Below, in pieces: positions 25,617 through 36,900 of a DNA stretch of 64,000 nt. The notes beneath the pieces are model-generated. The model did not search any database. It saw only the letters and a program-made list of their open reading frames with translations, and was not told where the DNA came from. A program made the position numbers and the translations under genes. Source of the DNA: Dipylidium caninum (lineage: Eukaryota; Platyhelminthes; Cestoda; Cyclophyllidea; Dipylidiidae); assembly GCA_017562135.1 (NCBI GenBank), contig QEYB01001430.1, positions 1 to 64,000 on the forward strand. The letters run 5' to 3'. Within the stretch, counting starts at the first letter, position 1, and the number at the start of each line of letters is the position of its first letter.

Positions 25617-26274
25617 TATGGGAAAAATGAAAATCCGCTGGAAATATTCAGACCAAGCGAGGACGCGTCAAATGAGCCGGCGCAAGACACAACTTGTAAT
25701 GTTGATAGATTAAAACAATATAACATGCAGAGATCACAACCTAAAAATTTGGGACATAAAGGTTTGTTAAAATGATCGTTACACCTGTATTGCTTATAGA
25801 GACGCAAAGCTGTAAACAGAATTAAATTTTTTAAATAATAAATTTAATTCGGGGCCATTTTGCAAAAAGATCCCCCGTTAAATTTACTATATTAGAGCAT
25901 ACCACAATGTAGGCACAGGTGATGGACTGGTTCCGATGTCTCACGGAGTATAGCCATAGTAATAGTCTATCCGTTATCATGCTTGGAAATTATTGCAAGG
26001 TTTGATGTTATCGCGCAACCTAATTTAACAATGTGGAAGTTCAGAAGGAATAATAATCTCCTGGTAACGTATGATTCTCACAACTGAAAACTTCAAGTTA
26101 GGGAAATTAATTACGCAATCGCTAACGCTAATGCCAGGACTCTTGTTTACAATCTATAAGTTTCCTGTTCTATGTCGCTGAAAATAAGTGTAATTTCGCG
26201 CTCCAAATATGGAACAGTTCTATTTTGTTTTATTGCTCCAGAATCTCTACCGACGATAATACATTACTTCTACA
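25617..26274. promoter_or_regulatory. Shared head-to-head promoter region
   Basis: About 660 AT-rich bases separate the divergent starts of the CEP164-like gene (minus) and the HORMAD gene (plus). No specific promoter motif is called; the layout suggests a bidirectional promoter. Confidence 0.4.
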
Positions 26275-29006
26275 ATGCCTGTTGCTTCAGCTGCGGGAAT
26301 CGTTAATGGACAGGTAAATAAAGATCTGATGGCAATGATGGTAGTGGCAAAAAACGTTTCCGCTGAAAATAAACACGGAGACACTTTCATTAGTCTTTGT
26401 GAAAAAGCTTTTCGCTGTGGCCGTCTCCAACGTCGCTTTCGTTCGGAAGCTTTTTCCAGATAACGCCTTTTTCGACAAAAACATTGAAGGTCTGTAAGCC
26501 TCCGTCTTATAATTCTGTAGGAATAAGCCTTAAAATATTGAAAGAGGAGGTTTCGTGTCCAGGAACGTGCAAAGTTGTATTCTGGCTTCGGGGCTGTTTT
26601 GATGCCATTGAAAAGCGTTATGTGTGTCTCCTATTATATCTATTATTTTTAGCTTCGGAAAGCCACATTAGCTTTGTACGAAAACCCTGATGACCCGAAG
26701 GTCTGATATTTTATTTCTTATACTCAATTCAGACTATAATGGAATCATTTTCCTTCACATTTAGATATGACGGCAAAGGAGCCTCATTGGAAATGGAGTC
26801 TGATCCTTTAAAGCAAGTTTTGTATAGTTTTTATACATTAGTTCATCTACTTCTCTCTCTAACCTTGAAAGTGATGAAAGAATTAAGGTACAAACAAAGA
26901 ATCTACTCAATTCCATTTTGGCTGCTGGGAAAATGCTCGGACCGTTACCCAAAAAAATGATGTTAACAATGAAGTTACAGTATTACAACAGTAAGTATTA
27001 GTTTCACTGATTCTCTCGTGAATACGTCGTCATTCTGTTTTAGCTGGTTGAAAGTATAGGAAATGATTTGGTCGCTCTTTTTCGACACCACCTTGGCTTC
27101 TTTACCTATTCGATAATTTTTCTCGCCTTAATTATAGAGCTCAAAAAATTTTTGATCTATATGCGTCGCCTATCTAATGCGCATTTTCTCTTACATTTTT
27201 TCATCGGATTATGTCCAGTGTATTTATAATTTAGCGGCTCCTAGTGATTACATGCCGAACGGTTTTAAATTGGATGAACACCCAGAAATTGTGTTCCAGA
27301 ACGATCCGGTCAACCTCAAGATTGGAACCATCAACACGGTGAGATTATGGCTTCAATAATTTTCTTTAGGATTTCCATAGGTATCTTTGATTTTTTCAAT
27401 TTACTGATCAGTATACGCATGCTAGTCCATACTGTACCGAGTTTGATAATGGCATCTCCGGAAAAACTAAAATCCGTCGTGGACTCGGCAAAGGTTAGTT
27501 TCATTTTGGCATACTTTTCTCATAATCTCTGACTATATTTTACGTGACAATATTTTGTCTATATATAGCTTAAAGGAAAGACACAACCCCCTCGTGGGAT
27601 CACGATTAAGAGTGCAAATATTAGTCATACACCTCGCTCAAATTATCAGCCTACGCAATCGGAAACAGATGAACAGATGGAAGAGGAATTCGAGGTCTTG
27701 TGTCCCTGCGGCGTCAACTGCGTATGTTGAAATTTACAATTTATTGACTTTGATCTACTCAGGATGACGGGGTAATGATCCTCTGCGATGGCTGTGAGAA
27801 ATGGCAACATGCCGTATGTTTCCGCATTATTGATGATGCTGACATCCCTCAATCCCATTTGTGCAATTTGTGCGCCAAGGTTAAGGTAGGTCAATTTTTC
27901 CTTACATAACTTATTAAAATAACCTGACAATTATTTAATCCCTCGGTACTGTGTTTGTTAGCCACAGTTACTCGAAGCAGGCAGCAAAACTGACCAAACG
28001 CTCATCGGGTTAACCGAGGAGCAGGCCAAAGTACGTAAGCTTCCAATGCTATTATTTTTGTATAAATTCGAATATAGTAATGCTTCTCATTTTAATCTGT
28101 TTTTTAGTCAATTTGTCTTCTCCGACGTGCCATTTTATTATGCATTGAAAATGATATCCTCTCCGTTGGCGTGATTGGGAAAAGGCTTTCTGTCGAAGCC
28201 AATGTGGCCAAAGGATTATTGAATAAACTGTTGGACGAGGGCGCTCTGAAGGATGTGCGTGGAAGGAGGTTTGTTCTTCTTCGAAATATCGCTCTTCTCA
28301 CACTTATGGTCTTGACTACATTTTTTTTAACCCTTCTTAAAAGTGCGAACAAGGCAGTACTGAAGGCGCATGTTGAAGCGGTGCTTATTCCTCGATTTTT
28401 CTCCCTCACCCCTTTGTCGTCTAAGTCGCAGGTAAGTAGCGTCTGGAAACGTTTTTTGTGCGCTTGTCCTATAATTTTTTTCATTTTATCGTTTTTGTAA
28501 CCCCTAGATTAACGGATTACCTGTACAAGAGATGGACCGTGCGCGAGCAAATGGAAAAACGCAACAGGCCTGTTGATGTGAGTTGGAGAGATATATTACT
28601 GTATTGATGAAGATTCCAGTTTTATTTGCTTTCACTACCACTAATAAACACCATCAAATTTTTTTTGCCGAAGGATTTAACTTCTGCCGCATCGGAAATG
28701 CACATCACGAACGATATTAGTGTAAGTGAATAGGAGCGAGTTTTTCGCTTTTTCGTACTTAACAATTTAATCGTATTCTTTCAGCCAATTTTTCTTTATT
28801 TCTATTTATTCTTCTAACGAGAGTTAGGGTAATATGTGGCATGGCGTTAAATACTGATATCACAAAAAATTTTGATCCTGCTTTCCCTTATTGGTGCCAC
28901 TTTTCGTTAGATACTCAGCCAAGATTCAATGGATTCACCCGGTCCTAGTAAGAGACGACGAAGTTACAACACAGTGAACACACCAATCCCTATCGTGCCT
29001 CGATGA
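26275..29006 (+). CDS. HORMAD: HORMA-domain meiotic axis protein with PHD finger and winged helix (Hop1/HORMAD type)
   Basis: HORMAD/Hop1 proteins load on meiotic chromosome axes and promote double-strand breaks and homolog pairing (known). Exons: 26275-26313, 26345-26489, 26521-26621, 26653-26700, 26733-26821, 26872-26990, 27235-27338, 27370-27380, 27412-27493, 27569-27721, 27763-27885, 27962-28030, 28108-28268, 28508-28577, 28674-28721, 28911-29006; about 485 residues. HORMA marks: KINTETLSLVFVKKLFAVAV, GCFDAIEKRYLRKATLALYE, MLGPLPKKMMLTMKLQYYN, SDYMPNGF. Next a PHD finger (LCPCG, ILCDGCEKWQHAVC, LCNLC) and a winged helix (SICLLRRAILLCIENDILSV to LLDEGALKDVRGRR). The tail is basic (SKRRRSYN). 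The 26821/26872 junction is the least certain. Mammalian HORMAD1/2 lack the PHD and winged-helix module. Confidence 0.9.
27370..27380 (+). other. 11-nt microexon of the HORMAD gene
   Basis: Eleven bases (GATTTCCATAG) lie between two GT-AG introns of exactly 31 nt. Inclusion gives DFHS, which matches the conserved PFHT of HORMAD1 after the GxxxT strand and keeps the next exons open. Skipping it puts the next coding exon out of frame. Confidence 0.75.
28344..28431 (+). other. Candidate cassette exon inside a HORMAD intron
   Basis: An 88-nt segment with a pyrimidine-rich acceptor and a consensus donor (CAG then GTAAGT) is open in phase with the preceding winged-helix exon. Using it shifts the next exon into a frame with an early TGA, so it would truncate the protein after the first part of the winged helix. 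It may be an unused lookalike or a regulatory poison exon. Confidence 0.3.
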
Positions 29007-29220
29007 GAAATACCTCCTTTCGCCACCCTTTCTATTCGTAGTTAATTTTTTACCTTTTGTAACTATTTTCTGCTGTTTGTTCATTTAACCTTCTATCGTT
29101 GTCTGTCTCGTTTATGACGTGTCGTATCATTGACTTTTGGTAAAATTTTTCTAAAATTGTCAAGTGTTTTCACCTTAATCTCTGGATGCCTGGTACCTAA
29201 CGAACTTGGAGTTTTCGATA

Positions 29221-29226
29221 AATAAA
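29221..29226 (+). terminator. Poly(A) signal of the HORMAD gene
   Basis: AATAAA lies about 215 bases past the stop codon on the coding strand. Confidence 0.65.
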
Positions 29227-29480
29227 TAGGATACATGGAATTTGCGCAGTTTCGTCGTATTTTATGTTTTCCACTGGGATTAAAAACTAGGTTTTCGCAG
29301 CACTTTTCTTCCAGGGTGATGGAGATGCTTTTTAAATGTATCTATGATTCTTGACCATGATAAATAATGTGGTGCAGATATCCAAATGATTCAAATGCAG
29401 TTACAAAGTTTTTTAATGTTCTTGCGATCCTCCATCTCACTTTTGTGGGAGTCTATCTTTCACGTGTTGATTAAGGTTAC

Positions 29481-29723
29481 CTCACTTGTTGCCAAACGTA
29501 GTTTCCGTGATTTAGTTTGGTCGGCATTGTCGAGAAGCTGCGCTAAGAGACTCGACTCTGTTGAGGGCGCTTTTTCATTTAGCACATTTATAACATGCTC
29601 CACTGTCGCGATTTTCCCATTTATTATGTAAACAAGCATGAATAAGAAATAAGTAGTCAAAGTAGAAAACACCCATGATGCCTGTGTCTGCCATCACATT
29701 CACGCTCATGCAGTTGTTATTGC
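29481..29723 (-). CDS. Two orphan exons of an unrecognised gene
   Basis: Exon A (29723-29673) follows a TTTCAG acceptor and exon B (29602-29481) a GACAG acceptor. They join in phase (A ends one base into a codon, B starts with the other two) and B ends at a GTAACC donor. The joined frame reads SVNVMADTGIMVEHVINVLN, then EKAPSTESSLLAQLLDNADQ and TKSRKLRLATSE, which has ordinary helical protein composition. I do not recognise the family. Flanking exons were not found upstream before the repeat boundary at 30143-30314 or downstream before HORMAD. The gene may be interrupted by the duplicated block to its right. Confidence 0.45.
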
Positions 29724-30142
29724 CTGAAACGTGGGCATGAAAATCAAATTTTAGGAGCATAGTGATGAGTCAACCCAGTTTAGTCACTCAGGTGTCGGCT
29801 AACGCAACTTAGGATATTGGAGACGCGAGGTATTTGCTCCCGTTTGGGGATGGGGATCGATTTTCCGCTAAAGTATTGATCGCGGCAATTAATCAATGAT
29901 TTCACATCTTCGTTGGTGGCTAAGTGATCTATTGCAATAGGGAGCACATTGCATGTTCAATTCAATCCACCTGTGGCACGACGAAGAGTGGGGATTACAA
30001 CACCAAGCGCACAAGTGTCCCAGATAGACGCAATTTCCGTATCCCAGTAGATAGCGCCGTCACTTCACGTCGCCGTCTCAAAGCGGTGAAAACGGAATTG
30101 GTGGCAACGGTCGCATGACGACGCAGATGTCGGTGAGAAGCG

Positions 30143-30313
30143 GTGACGTGTCGTTAGAGCGATTACACGTAATTAATTAAAAGGAAAGGTAAATAAACAA
30201 GACACCAAATGGATCGCACCGTCTGAGGTACCAGTCATTGCCTCTCATCACCGCGACGATGAATGTTAAAAATAAAATAAGATGACGTGTTAAAAACAAA
30301 ATCATAGCGGACA
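30143..30313 (+). repeat. Dispersed repeat, diverged copy outside the left arm
   Basis: It resembles 33697-33850. Both contain TTAGAGCGATTACACGT, then TAAATAAACAAG.CACCA, a T(G)ACGTGTT block and TCATAGCGGA. It abuts the outer edge of the left inverted-repeat arm. Confidence 0.65.
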
Positions 30314-30570
30314 GGACAACTGCTAAAATGATAAGCCATTTGAAGGCAAGAGTGAACAATTTTGTGATTAGTAGTTGAGCGAGGGAGTGGATTAATGAGC
30401 ACGTCCGGTATGGCGAGAACGAGTGTGTTCGAGGACGCAGCAGTGGACGAACACACAGACGCCTGCGGAGCCGGTGGGCGGGTGGAAAAGGAGAAGGTGG
30501 AGGAGGGAGCACATCAACGGGGGATACACTGGACACTGGACTCAGGAGACCGCCACGACCGGCGAGACTG

Positions 30571-30687
30571 AGTGAGGACTTGAAGCACCAGTTCCTGACA
30601 TGCGACGAAGGTGCAGACCTCTTGCGATTGTTTATTGCGTCTCGAAAGCATGGTCTGCACTTCAGTCCCTTCGAGAGGCAAAAATAG
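30571..30687 (+). CDS. Possible C-terminal exon of an unrecognised gene
   Basis: A frame of 38 codons plus TAG reads SEDLKHQFLTCDEGADLLRL then FIASRKHGLHFSPFERQK. The same frame is intact in the right arm (minus strand, ending at 52986) despite frequent indels there, which hints at real coding sequence. The open frame continues upstream into Gly/Ser-rich sequence in the right arm but is shifted in the left. No family is recognised. Confidence 0.3.
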   Translation, partial: SEDLKHQFLTCDEGADLLRLFIASRKHGLHFSPFERQK

Positions 30688-31420
30688 CGAAGGTGTGGGG
30701 CGAGGTCCGCGCCTTCCCCAACTGTTTAGAGAAGTGAGGGGCAGCGGGGCGGCAATGCCTGTTCAAAGTGGGGCTAATCAACACAAAAGCCGCATTGGCA
30801 GCCCAAAGAGTTGGTTCGCGATGCTCCTCCTCCTCCTCCTCCGCCTCCTCCGCGCCTTCACTCCACGACGACGCGGATCGTTCAACCGATCGCCGTCCCT
30901 CGCGGGTGTTCGACACCACCGATGCATGCAATGGCGGTGCCACGTTTTCCTGCCACCTCGAGCGCATGCCACGTCCCGTCTGTCGCTCGCCAAGACATTT
31001 CACCGTATTTTCTTTGCCGGGTGCCTTCCTCACTCGCCCTCGTTCCCCCCGACATTCGCCGCCACTCGGTTGAAAAAGTGGTCGCCGACGAGGCCGCGTG
31101 CAAGGAAACATGCCCTCCAAGGCCGCAATGCGTGATTAGAAGACCGCCGCACGGGGCTTCCACAATGTCCTCGTGCATCTCCCGTCTTCCCACGACCGCA
31201 AAAAAAGTCCTCTGAATTCAACGTGGCAACCCATTTGTCGCAGAGTCATGTGCGGTTAGTCGTCGAAGAGGAAGAGAAAGAAGAAGGCAGCAGGAAGAAG
31301 TGGAGAAGCGGCATTCGATAACAAGTTTTATTCGTCGACACAGCAAAAAATCGTACTGGAAAGAGGTTATAAAGATTGTTCGGAGGGCCATAACATCCCT
31401 CCAATTTGGACGGCTCAAGC

Positions 31421-31475
31421 GTTCGGGACGGGGAGCGGGGCAGCGGGGCGAGGGGCGAGGGGGGGGGCGTGTTGG
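31421..31475 (+). other. G-rich tract with G-quadruplex potential
   Basis: Several runs of three to nine G follow each other (GGGGAGCGGGGCAGCGGGG and onward). The right-arm counterpart near 52225 has shorter runs. Confidence 0.5.
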
Positions 31476-32350
31476 AACGGGAAATAGGATTGCATCTATT
31501 CACAGTCAACTCAGTTTGACAAGCGTTTACTCGCAATTCTAGGTGAAAAGAGTGCCAAATTCTTGAGTATGAAAGACGCGAGTCAGGAAGAAAAGAAAGC
31601 CGACGAGGTGGGCGCGGTTGAGGGGTCAGTTCGGAACGGCAGTGGCGGCGGTGGCGGTAGCGGTGGCGGTGGTCTCATTGGAATTGCGAGCGATGGAGGC
31701 CGCTTCTCGGACCTCCTTCCTTCGATTCCTCTCCTCGTAGCCTCTTTAACGAGAAAGTCACGTCAAAGCGCCGAACAGCGCCACGAGAAGCGAGGCTGCT
31801 CGCCAACAAATTATGCTTCTCGAATAGCAAGAACAAGCAGAACAACAGGCGCTTTCAAGCTGCCTCCAAGTTGCCAGAAGGCACAGTGTGCACACTGGAT
31901 GAGGCGCTATGGCAAGTGATGTCCCCTCGAAAAGGCGCCGCTTGGGGAAAGGCCAACGCGGCGTGGAGTCGAGAAGGCCGCGTGGCCCAGTGGGCTGACA
32001 GGAAGTGTCGTCCACGACCTCCTGCCACGTCACTCTCGTCCATCAACGAAGCGCCCAAATCCACTTCTCTGCAAGAACGCCTCGACGGCGGGCTCAGTGA
32101 AGTGGCAGACGCAACCGCCTTTCCTCCGATCTCCCATCTGTTCTGCGAGGGGCTGGGGAAGCCCAAAGAAGGACCTTCAACGCGTCAGCGAGACTACGCG
32201 TGACGCGAACAATTCTGCCAGGCTCGCACTGGCCTCCTTCCAGTCGGCCGATTATTTCACTCCCCCATGGTCATCGTCGCAAAGCAGTGGCAGCGCAGAC
32301 CAGACTGAATCGCAAATGCACAAAAAAAGGAAGAGAAGCACTCCTTCCAC

Positions 32351-33898
32351 TCACTGATTGGCGATGATTCTGTGGATGACTTCGCGCGTGGTCACGGTTG
32401 AGCCGCTGTCCACCGTCTGCAGGATCCCCCTTTCTCGCGGCACCTGAAAGGCAAAGCGCGTCTCTTCGTGTGGCACGCAGAGGAGGAGCTCGTGGGCCAG
32501 ACGAGACACGGACAGCAGCGACGTTCCCCGCTGGGGGCCAGCGAGACGCCGCACTGGGTGTGGAGGGCGAGTGGAGAAGTGATGAGGTCCCAAAGAGCTC
32601 CCTCCACCCACCACTTGTGAGGTGGTCCACGCAATCAACCACACGACGCGGCAATCTTCTACTGCAATGCATTCACAGTGCAAAAACACCACCCCACTCG
32701 ACGAGCACCTTTCTGACCTCTCAAGCCGCCTTCAAGGCGACGCGACGATTAATTAAACGAAAACAAAAACACAGGCAAATGCAAGTGATTACAATAGGGT
32801 GTGTTTGTCTACCGACTGACGCCACTGGGCGTTTTCTCGGCGAGAGTGTGGAGTCAGCGCCCACCCCTCTGCCTCATTACTTTACTTCACTTTACTTCAC
32901 TTCACTTCACTTTACTTTACTTTGCTGGCAGCTTCTTAAACAACAGGACTTTCCGCCGCACCAAATCAGGTCGCGACACAATCCACCCCACGTCAGTGGG
33001 GATTTCGGTAGCTCGGGGAAATGGAATTGTTGGGAAATCACGACAGACAGACAGACGACTTTCAGGCTCTTGGCGCCTCAACACACAGGCGATTTTTGCT
33101 GCAAGAGCCGAGCACTTGGGGACTGCAGAGGGGAGAGCACTCCCACCGGGACTCCGTGCTCATGTCGCCCAAACTCCAGTTGCCACGAGCATTAGAGGAC
33201 CGAGTGGGCCGGTGGCAAGCGTTGAGGAAGCATTTCTGCTCAAAGGGCACTCACTCACCGCCAGGGGGTCGTCGGACGAGAGCCGGTCATCCTCGGCGTT
33301 CGATCCAATGGCCACCACATCGACCTGTTTCGGTGGGGGAAGGGCAACAACAATTAGACACAACGTGGCTGTGGCGTGGAGAAGGCGATGTGGGAAGACA
33401 ACGGTCGACGGAGAGTCCGACCACTCAGATAATGCAGCAGAGGTGAGTGGAGGATCCGCGCCATTCAGGATGGACACGAGGAGAGGAGAAGCAGTGACTG
33501 GCTTTCAGGGCCTTCAGGGCTTCCAGGGGGACAAACGCAACGCAGTCCACGGGCAGGAGAGCAGGCCACCGCGTCAACGCCACTCCACCTCCTCGTCCCA
33601 ACCCCGGCCAGACGGCAAGTGCTGCTGCTGGTGCTGGCGGTGCTGGCGGTGGTGGTGGTCACGCTCGCCTGCCGACTCTGCTGCCGCTGCGAGGCGGTGA
33701 CGTGGCATTAGAGCGATTACACGTCAGTCATTAAAAGAAAAGGTAAATAAACAAGGCACCAGCCGTCGCCTCTCACCGCCTCGGCGTTGAACGGTAAAGG
33801 CAAAACAAAGTGACGTGTTGCAAACAAGGTCATAGCGGAGAGGCCGTTTGTCAAGTCCGAGCCAGTCATCGTCGAATCGCCAAGAGATTCACACCCAG

Positions 33899-33945
<47 letters not shown>

Positions 33946-36900
33946 CACTCGGAGGCGTCGGTGGAGTGTGTCGAGTGAGGAGTGGAGGGTCGAGCTGTGG
34001 CAAAAGCAAATCTAGCGAGGCAATTTACACCGGCTCGATAATTTTAAACCTACACCTACATGGACTTCAGGCACTCAACGCAAGGCGTTTCTTCAAGTGG
34101 ATTTGGAAGTGCGGAAAATCACCGAGGCAGAGTCGGTTAACACCGCTCCTTGCCTGCCTTGTGGTTAACAGAATTATACAAAAACAAACGAGGGCGAAAA
34201 AGCCCTCAAAAGGTATGCAGAAGAGAGGCAAGTCACCACTCACCTTGAAGAAGTCGAGCAGCTTTTCGCTGATCACCAGTGGCGCGTCAAAAATGACATT
34301 GTTCACGTACTGAAGAGGAAGGGGAGGGAAAAAGAGGACGAGAAGTTGAGAATATGCGGCCGCCAGGTCAAATGCATGCCCCACCACGAAAGACGGGCTT
34401 TTGGCGGACAACCAAAACCACAGACCCCTGTCATGTGGCCGGTATTATGCGAGCAAGACAGGACCTCTTGGCCGCCCCCACAGAGGCCGGCGCGGGGTGA
34501 ATTTGCCCGCTCACCTGCTCCGACGTGTCCGCAGGGGCTGACGGACGGGCACAGGATTGACAATCGTCTCTTTCCTCATGCAGCCCCACAAACTAGCCTG
34601 CGAGTTCATTCTCGACCATCCTCGAAGCGGGCACGCGGGCGAAAGACCTTCCAGACGAGAGGGATTCACCCACACCACGAGGGTGGCCAGCCACAACGGC
34701 TCCGCCGGCGACAATGACACCTCGACAATGCGGGGAGCACACGAAAGCGCCTCACCTAATCTCAGTGGCTCCGGTTGCACCTCCCTCCCGTCTGTGGCCT
34801 CAAGGCGACCCACCCAGTCTAGAGGCGCACAAACGCAGCCTGTCCACAGAGTCGCAGCAAAGGTGAACTCTCCACAAGCACTACTAATAAGCTGGTATAT
34901 AAGAGGCCGAATCACGGGGAAGAAGCGCAGACGACCGCATTTGCCCACCACTTTGACAAGACGGGATCGGACGCACACTGCTCCTCCTGCCACCATCCCG
35001 CCTGCCAACGAGGCACACCCTTCCCTCAAACCATCCTCCACTGTCTGGAAATATGCAGCACCGCCAGGTGCGTTGACGATTACGTCTTCTTCTTCTTCTT
35101 CTTCACAGTGCGTGAGGGAAAACAGCCCACTTGAAATTTGTTAAGGTGTGACATAAGGGGAAATGAAGTATAAAAACCTTGAAGGGGGGGGGGGGGCGGA
35201 GGAGAAGAAGAAGTGGAAGAGAAACTCACCCTGCAGGCCAGTAGGGAGAGAAAGCGTTCGTTCATGTTGAGAATGGGTCCTATTCGGCCTCCCTTTAGGG
35301 CGGCTGTCTGTACAACGGAAGAGGAGTTCGAGGCTCGTGAATTGTTAAGTGGATTGGCACAGAGCAAAAGGTAGCCAGAGTAGTCGAAATCGCATACTGA
35401 ACGAAATTATCTGCGGCAAAAACGTGGTCGTTTTGGCACGACTGCTCTTATTTTTTTCTACACACTTCACTATAACGGCACGAGTTTATCGTGAGGCGAC
35501 ACAGCCGAGGGGGATGTTAAATCGGCAGACATTCTTTAGAGCGCCAAGGCGCACAACTTAGTTGACAATTAAAGAAGAGAAGATAAATCCATTATTCCGT
35601 GATTCCTGTCTGGGGAAAAGCCTTCATGTTTGGAGTTAAACGGCTTCAAATTCTCAGTGGCCACACTACCTTTAATGTTAAAAGGGTATTTGAAAGGAGG
35701 CCTGTCCAAACGCCACAAACGTGGTATGGTTTGGAGCATGTCAAGTTGCCCCATCGGCTTATAGCTCTCTTCTTTAAAGCCAACCTCACTCACTTCGACT
35801 CCAAAAATTAGAATTCATGTGACTCTTTTGACCTCAATGAGAACTGTGAAATTTCGTGAAATCGGCATGGCGAGGGATAGGCGAGAAATTTGGCTTAAGC
35901 CGGCTGGAAGGTGACAACGGGAGCGGCCTCCCCACGCAGTGGGCATCTCTTATCGCAAAAGTGGACATTGCAGTGTCATAATAAAGGATTTTGGACACAA
36001 ATGCCAATCGTAATTGGGTAAGTGGCTGCACCAACCGCCCACTACTCGTGTGGATCAACCCTGAGAAGTTAAGACAGCAGCGCACCTAAATAGGCTTAAC
36101 GACCAAAAACGGCCAAATTAGCATTAGTTTTCAGAGTATGAATTAGTGAAGAGACGGTGAGACTCACCTCGTCGGAGTGAAGACCGACGATTAGGTAGGT
36201 GCCCAGTTTGCGGCATTTCTCAAAGAAGAGCACATGACCCACATCTGGAGAGTGTGAACAATGTCAAGAGCAATGGTGGCAAGAGAAAGGGTTTTTAAGT
36301 AAAATCATAATCATTGATGGCACCCAGTTAAAGGCTGTAGTCGGGGTTGTGAGGCTACACACTTTTAGAGCAGTCAGAATACGAAGAGGTGGAAAAATGC
36401 CAAGGCAGAAGAGGTGACACACAAGCTTTTACGGCAATAATTCGGTGGAGAAGCTCTCCCCTGACAGCTCCATTACCAACTCCATGCCCGAAAGACCAAT
36501 AAGCCGCCTGGCAAAGTTACAGAGAAGAAGGATTTCTGAGTGAGAGGCACAGGCCTTGGCGATTTGAAAAAAATTAATGGGTTATTAACACCAAGCCTAT
36601 TTCGACTAGACTAGTAAGTATCAACAAATGCGCCGATTTGGTGAAGCCTTGTAACTAGTAAAGCGGGCTTTGGATGACCATATCAAGGTTTAATAAAAAT
36701 CGCGAGGTGGCAGACCAAGTTACGATAAATCCAGACGTGTTGTGAAAAAATATCACTGTAGAAAGAGCGCCTATTTAAATTTGACTAGCATCATGGTAGA
36801 CAATAAGGGGAAAAAAGAGAAGTGGAAAGGTACGCATGAGATCAAATGCGCCCGGAGCGTAGACCACGCGCTCGCCCGGCTTCGGGTCGCGGATCCCCTC

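Larger units (their letters stand above)
32775..35178 (+). repeat. 2.4 kb unit S, first copy
   Basis: Nearly identical in the same orientation to 39109-41521, with only scattered single-base indels. It contains two PCYT2 exons (34309-34244 and 33324-33259) on the minus strand. A diverged inverted copy lies at about 48397-50930. Confidence 0.95.

Noticed and set aside
30611..31135. 174-codon plus-strand frame and its 152-codon minus-strand shadow
   Set aside because: Both strands are open in GC-rich sequence, composition is Arg/Pro/Ser-rich, frames shift between the two arms, and no motif is present.
32398..33195. 265-codon plus-strand open frame in unit S
   Set aside because: It runs antisense to two clear PCYT2 exons and their introns, has no family motif, and its copy in the second unit is interrupted by indels.
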